Shown in pieces: positions 60,819 to 64,000 of a stretch of 64,000 nucleotides of DNA. The position numbers and the translations under genes are program-made. Under the pieces are notes generated by a model. The model searched no databases, was not told the DNA's origin, and saw only the letters and a program-made list of their open reading frames with translations. Origin of the DNA: Clostridiaceae bacterium (GTDB lineage: Bacteria; Bacillota; Clostridia; Oscillospirales; Acutalibacteraceae); contig CAJGBV010000002.1 in assembly GCA_904501755.1 (NCBI GenBank), positions 1 through 64,000 on the forward strand, given 5' to 3'. How positions within the stretch are numbered: the first letter of the stretch is position 1; every line of letters starts with the position of its first letter.

Positions 60819-60858
60819 AATATAAATTTTCATTACTACCGTGTCAATTTACACGGTA
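60819..60858 (-). promoter_or_regulatory. GH116-lacI promoter with overlapping LacI-type operator
   Basis: On the minus strand TTGACA (60847-60842) and TATATT (60824-60819) are 17 bases apart. TACCGTGT-N6-ACACGGTA (60837-60858) is a perfect 8-bp inverted repeat whose centre contains the -35. LacI-family dimers bind such spaced palindromes, so the encoded regulator probably blocks its own operon here. Confidence 0.65.
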
Positions 60859-60872
60859 AATTTAGTATAATA

Positions 60873-60899
60873 AAAAACCTTGCATTTAGCAAGGTTTTT
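60873..60899 (-). terminator. Terminator after the SDR epimerase gene
   Basis: AAAAACCTTGC (60873-60883) pairs with GCAAGGTTTTT (60889-60899); on the minus strand it is followed by a T-rich tail. Confidence 0.8.
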
Positions 60900-60903
60900 G
60901 TGA

Positions 60904-61917
60904 TTACAGATTATTAAGGTAATTATCCATTCTTTCATCAGTGGCAGTAGAGCCGTTAATCCAGTTAGTGTTAGTGTTAATGTCGCTAAGTTCCAATTTC
61001 AGTCCCTCATACAGTGGCATTAAATCCTCCTGTTTTAGTCCCGTAACCTCTAAAATTTTTCTGTTATCAATAACACGGTCAAAAAGTCTGTCGTATATAA
61101 GCTGATAACGACAGGCATTTCTCCACTGCTCAGCCGAGATAACCTGAAGGAAGATTTCGGTGTCAACAGGGACAATCTCAAGACCTATAAGCTCTTTATA
61201 ATAATCGGCAATTTCACCCCAGGAATGATGTTCACTTGTAGATACGGTAAAGCTTTCGCCGAGTGCCTTCTCATTTTCTATAAGCAGAGCTATCATTTTT
61301 GCAACGTCACCTGCCCAGCTCATAGTTCCCTGAACAGACAGTGCCTCTTTGGGTACAATAACCTTTTTGCCCTTTAAGGTACGGGGAATAAATTGAACAC
61401 CCTCAAGGGTCATAAGCTGTAGTCTTCGCTTTGAATAGGTAACGGCAGGACGGATAATTGTCCAGTTTTTACTGCCGCTGTTTTTAAGTAATTCCTCACC
61501 CTTTGCTTTTAGAAGAGAATAATCCGGTGTAGCAAAGAAATCCTTGTCCCTTTCTTCCATAACATCAAAAAGACGGGGAGAGGTTTCCTTAATGGGAAGC
61601 TCTTCGTTGGCATAAACTCTGTATGAAGAAAGATAAACATACTGCTTTGTTGCACTGAGGAACAACTCATACCGTTCCTTAAACTGAGCCTCGGTATAAA
61701 TCATAAAGTCAACGATAGCGGTATATTTTGTTTTAAGTATCTCCTTTAAAACGGTCATATCCACAGCATTGCCGACAAAATATTTAAGCTTGTCATTTTC
61801 GCTCTTTACCTCTTCAAGAGAGTAAACGTCAACGCTATAGCCCATTTTAATAAGCTCGGGAACAAGGTAAACGCCCATAGCACCTGTTCCTCCCAGAACT
61901 AAGATTTTCTTTTCCAT
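60904..61917 (-). CDS. NAD-dependent epimerase/dehydratase (extended SDR)
   Basis: The 337-residue protein begins with an NAD-binding GxxGxxG motif (KILVLGGTGAMGVYLVPELI, about 3-22) and has Rossmann strands to VYLSSYRVY (about 113-121), where the catalytic Ser and Tyr region of SDRs would lie. RPAVTYS and a C-terminal substrate-binding part follow. The YxxxK motif is represented by YSLLKAKGEELL. It may act on nucleotide sugars or related carbonyls. It has its own promoter (61963 to 61935) and terminator. ATG 61917 is chosen, five bases after GGTGA. Confidence 0.82.
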   Translation of the reverse strand: MEKKILVLGGTGAMGVYLVPELIKMGYSVDVYSLEEVKSENDKLKYFVGNAVDMTVLKEILKTKYTAIVDFMIYTEAQFKERYELFLSATKQYVYLSSYRVYANEELPIKETSPRLFDVMEERDKDFFATPDYSLLKAKGEELLKNSGSKNWTIIRPAVTYSKRRLQLMTLEGVQFIPRTLKGKKVIVPKEALSVQGTMSWAGDVAKMIALLIENEKALGESFTVSTSEHHSWGEIADYYKELIGLEIVPVDTEIFLQVISAEQWRNACRYQLIYDRLFDRVIDNRKILEVTGLKQEDLMPLYEGLKLELSDINTNTNWINGSTATDERMDNYLNNL

Positions 61918-61934
61918 ATTTATCACCCATATAA

Positions 61935-61963
61935 ATTATACGGCTAAATTTAACTGATTTCAA
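61935..61963 (-). promoter_or_regulatory. Promoter of the SDR epimerase gene
   Basis: On the minus strand TTGAAA (61963-61958) and TATAAT (61940-61935) are 17 bases apart, 18 bases before the start codon. Confidence 0.6.
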
Positions 61964-62001
61964 TAAACAATAATGATAAAATTTAACATTTTTGATACAA
62001 A

Positions 62002-62028
62002 AAAAGAGGATGAAAACCATCCTCTTTT
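62002..62028 (-). terminator. Terminator after the Gfo/Idh/MocA gene
   Basis: AAAAGAGGAT (62002-62011) pairs with ATCCTCTTTT (62019-62028), flanked by A and T runs. Confidence 0.8.
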
Positions 62029-62033
62029 GATAT

Positions 62034-63323
62034 TTATTTCATATATTTATCCATATATGCTTTTGTATCAATCATAGTGCCTCTGACTCTGGAGTCCTCT
62101 GCAGCAAAGACAAGCATGTGGTTGGAACAGGAAATTCCGATTTCGCTTACATCCTCAGCCTTTAAAACATCGGTCATATAGTCGTAAAGAGCAACAACGA
62201 TACCGTGGTCGCCACCTCCGTGACCTGAAGTGATACTGTCACCGCCTACTGCAATTTCGCTGTCGAGGTAACGGAAATCCTTTGTAGCAAAATCATAGAA
62301 ACGGAATTGCTGACCGTCATCACTTCTCATATCAGCCCACAATTCACCCTTTGTACCCATTATATGAGTGTATCTGCCGCCTCTGTTAAAGGCGTTCATT
62401 GTCATATTAACGGTGGTCTTGTCAGCAAATTCCATATTTACAACCTGATGGTCAACAACATCGTTATCACATCTGAATACACATTTGCCATATTGGGTGG
62501 TTTTAAGTGCCTCCATAACATCCTCATCGGTAGGAGCAACCTTTTTTGTAGAGGTGGTTCTGAACCAACTGTTGTCCTTATCGTCATAGTAAAGCTTTAC
62601 AGAGTTATATGGACAGGTGTCATATATAGGACAGCCCTCTAAACAACGCTCAGGTGCACCATCAGGAGCATTTTCTTCAGTAAAGTATGTAAGAGAACCG
62701 AAAGAAGAAAGCTTTGAACAGTCCTTGCCGATAAGCCACTGAAGAATGTCGATGTCGTGACAGCACTTCTGAAGAAGCATAAAGGTAGCTCTTTTAGAAT
62801 TGCCCCAGTTACCTCTTACAAAGGAATGGCTCTGATGGATGTTACCAACAGCCTCTGTATGCTCAATAGACATAACTCTGCCCACAGTGTCACTGTCAAT
62901 AATGTCCTTAAGCTGCATGAAGAAAGGAGTGTAACGAAGTACGTGGCAAACCATAACCTTTCTGCCGTATTTAACAGCCTGTTTGTATATTTCACCACAT
63001 TCCTCCGGAGTAGGAGCAACAGGCTTTTCAAGAAGCAAATCATAGCCAAGCTCCAATGCCTTCATAGCTGGAGCAAAGTGAAGCTGGTCCATAGTGGAAA
63101 TAATTGCAATATCAGCAAATTTGGGTATATCAAGAATATGCTCCCAGGTTGTGAAACAATACTTATCCTCACAGCCGTGCTTTTCCATAATATAGTTTCT
63201 TCTGTTGTCGATAGGCTCAGCAACACCAACAACCTTATACTTATCAGGCATTTCCGCCATAATGTTTGTATAGGTTTGTCCTCGGTTTCCTGCACCTATT
63301 ACGATTACCTTTTTCTGTTCCAT
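62034..63323 (-). CDS. Gfo/Idh/MocA family oxidoreductase
   Basis: The 429-residue protein has the NAD(P)-binding start KVIVIGAGNRGQTYTNIM (about 5-22), the family EKP motif in LLLEKPVAPTPEEC (about 97-110) with the conserved Lys, and HCCHDID-type QKCCHDIDILQWL in the substrate domain. A Cys-rich insertion (CLEGCPIYDTCPY, about 225-240) is present, as in some sugar oxidoreductases of this family. Substrates are typically sugars, inositols or glycosides. TTAGGAGGCAG precedes the ATG at 63323; a longer in-frame leader is rejected. The gene is divergent from an AraC regulator. Confidence 0.9.
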   Translation of the reverse strand: MEQKKVIVIGAGNRGQTYTNIMAEMPDKYKVVGVAEPIDNRRNYIMEKHGCEDKYCFTTWEHILDIPKFADIAIISTMDQLHFAPAMKALELGYDLLLEKPVAPTPEECGEIYKQAVKYGRKVMVCHVLRYTPFFMQLKDIIDSDTVGRVMSIEHTEAVGNIHQSHSFVRGNWGNSKRATFMLLQKCCHDIDILQWLIGKDCSKLSSFGSLTYFTEENAPDGAPERCLEGCPIYDTCPYNSVKLYYDDKDNSWFRTTSTKKVAPTDEDVMEALKTTQYGKCVFRCDNDVVDHQVVNMEFADKTTVNMTMNAFNRGGRYTHIMGTKGELWADMRSDDGQQFRFYDFATKDFRYLDSEIAVGGDSITSGHGGGDHGIVVALYDYMTDVLKAEDVSEIGISCSNHMLVFAAEDSRVRGTMIDTKAYMDKYMK

Positions 63324-63413
63324 ATTTCTGCCTCCTAAAATCAAAGACTTGAAAAAAAGAATTATTAGTGCTATAATCACACTATACCCTTATATTAAAG
63401 GTTTTTTTCGAAA

Positions 63414-63437
63414 AAGTATATGTAAATTTATATACTT
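63414..63437. promoter_or_regulatory. 24-bp inverted repeat between divergent oxidoreductase and AraC genes
   Basis: AAGTATAT (63414-63421) and ATATACTT (63430-63437) form a perfect inverted repeat with an 8-base spacer in the 150-base divergent gap. It could be an operator shared by both directions. The region is AT-rich, so chance is not excluded. Confidence 0.4.
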
Positions 63438-63473
63438 AATCTTTGAATTTATATATAAAAAGTGAGGCGCGTT

Positions 63474-64000
63474 ATGTTCGAAATTAATTTAAATCCAAGA
63501 ATAACGGCATTGCATACGGTATTCAGACAGCATTTTTCTCCCGATTATAAGTTTCATGGAGAACAGCATAATTTTTATGAGCTTGTCTGTGTAGTGGAGG
63601 GAAAGGCGGTTATTGCGGCGGATAGTAATGTTTTTACTCTTGAAAAAGGTCAGGCTATGGTGCATACGCCCATGCAGTTTCATAATATAGGTAACATTGA
63701 AAGCTATGATACAAGCATTGTGGTTTTTACCTTTTCGGGTGAGAATATACCTGACCTGTCGGGAAGAATTTGTAACATAGGCGATATATCAAAGGTAAAG
63801 ACTCTTCACGAAATGGTAAAAAAATATTTTGTCAGAGATGGAATATGGATTAAGGGGACTGCTAATGATTCTTTGGGTTATTTTAAATTTGTAAAAGAAT
63901 TTGAATTGTTTTTATTAAGGTTGTATCAGGATTCCTTTTTTGCAGATACGAGAAACACAACGGGGGCATCTAACTATTCCCTTATTGTAAAAACAATTGA
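63474..64000 (+). CDS. AraC family regulator, N-terminal part (cut by window end)
   Basis: The frame opens at ATG 63474 after GTGAGG and stays open to the last base (175 codons seen, no stop), so the 3' part is outside the window. The visible portion is a cupin-type AraC effector domain: an N-terminal HFSPDYKFHGEQHNFYELVCVVEGKA region with His residues in the usual place, FTLEKGQAMVHTPMQFHNI, and then helices. The C-terminal helix-turn-helix pair is expected but not seen. Its divergent position suggests control of the neighbouring oxidoreductase gene. Confidence 0.75.
   Translation, partial: MFEINLNPRITALHTVFRQHFSPDYKFHGEQHNFYELVCVVEGKAVIAADSNVFTLEKGQAMVHTPMQFHNIGNIESYDTSIVVFTFSGENIPDLSGRICNIGDISKVKTLHEMVKKYFVRDGIWIKGTANDSLGYFKFVKEFELFLLRLYQDSFFADTRNTTGASNYSLIVKTI

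Noticed and set aside
1..64000. Prophage, integrative element, toxin-antitoxin or defence island
   Set aside because: No integrase, transposase, phage structural, restriction-modification or other defence genes are recognisable. Gene order is mostly core genome.

Overview
The window is an AT-rich stretch of a chromosome from a spore-forming, low-GC Gram-positive bacterium, most likely an anaerobic gut-type Clostridia (Oscillospiraceae/Ruminococcaceae-like). The evidence is the gene order shared with Bacillus and Clostridium (remA-gmk-rpoZ-priA-def-fmt-rsmB-rlmN-prpC-prkC-rsgA-spoVM; tepA-spoIIIE; miaB-ricA-mutS-mutL-miaA; yggS-sepF-ylmH-lspA-rluD), the sporulation genes (SpoVM, an alpha/beta SASP, a DUF3794/LysM protein, SpoIIIE), strong AGGAGG ribosome binding sites, and frequent TTG or GTG starts. 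No rRNA, CRISPR array, prophage or recognisable transposase is seen. The species cannot be named from sequence reading alone.

Layout. 1-1000: a tRNA-Thr gene followed by a small cassette, a four-helix-bundle (23S IVS-type) protein gene plus a 45-residue ORF, bracketed by two near-identical, hairpin-rich direct repeats. 1150-3400: a GH130 glycoside phosphorylase/hydrolase and a HAD phosphatase. 3480-6260: a LysR regulator divergent from a three-gene set (SemiSWEET-like protein, alpha/beta hydrolase, DUF4886 SGNH-like hydrolase). 6260-7260: an EamA transporter. 7350-19470: a long housekeeping operon for nucleotide, translation and signalling functions that ends in spoVM. 19550-27230: a DUF3794/LysM protein, a FAD oxidoreductase, a DUF2156/GNAT pair, OGG1-type glycosylase, and small or uncharacterised membrane proteins. 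27300-34120: DegV, TepA-like protease, SpoIIIE/FtsK, a ComEC-like metallo-beta-lactamase protein, DUF378, SASP and aldose epimerase. 34200-42850: the aspartate pathway (hom, lysC, asd), TcdA, a CsoR-CopA copper system, cysK and luxS. 42860-57390: the miaB-mutS-mutL-miaA operon running into an HlyD-like protein, YggS, SepF, YlmH, LspA, RluD, a Cof-type HAD protein and a split transketolase. 57390-64000: a sugar-catabolic locus with LacI, GH116 glucosidase, SDR epimerase, Gfo/Idh/MocA oxidoreductase and a truncated AraC gene.

How the parts work together. The two ends of the window look like glycan or glycoside use under local regulators (LysR, LacI, AraC). The middle is core genome. The most informative regulatory structures are a CsoR-type palindrome filling the spacer of the csoR-copA promoter, a palindromic LacI-type operator over the -35 of the GH116-lacI operon, and a 5' leader hairpin that covers the ribosome binding site of the TepA-like protease.

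The observations most worth checking are: the 3' end of copA, which encodes a CopZ-sized metal-binding domain with its own in-frame ribosome binding site and start; the repeat-bracketed four-helix-bundle cassette; the LysR/SemiSWEET/esterase cluster; and an HlyD-like protein embedded in the cell-division operon without an ABC partner. I did not find a clearly new defence or mobile system.
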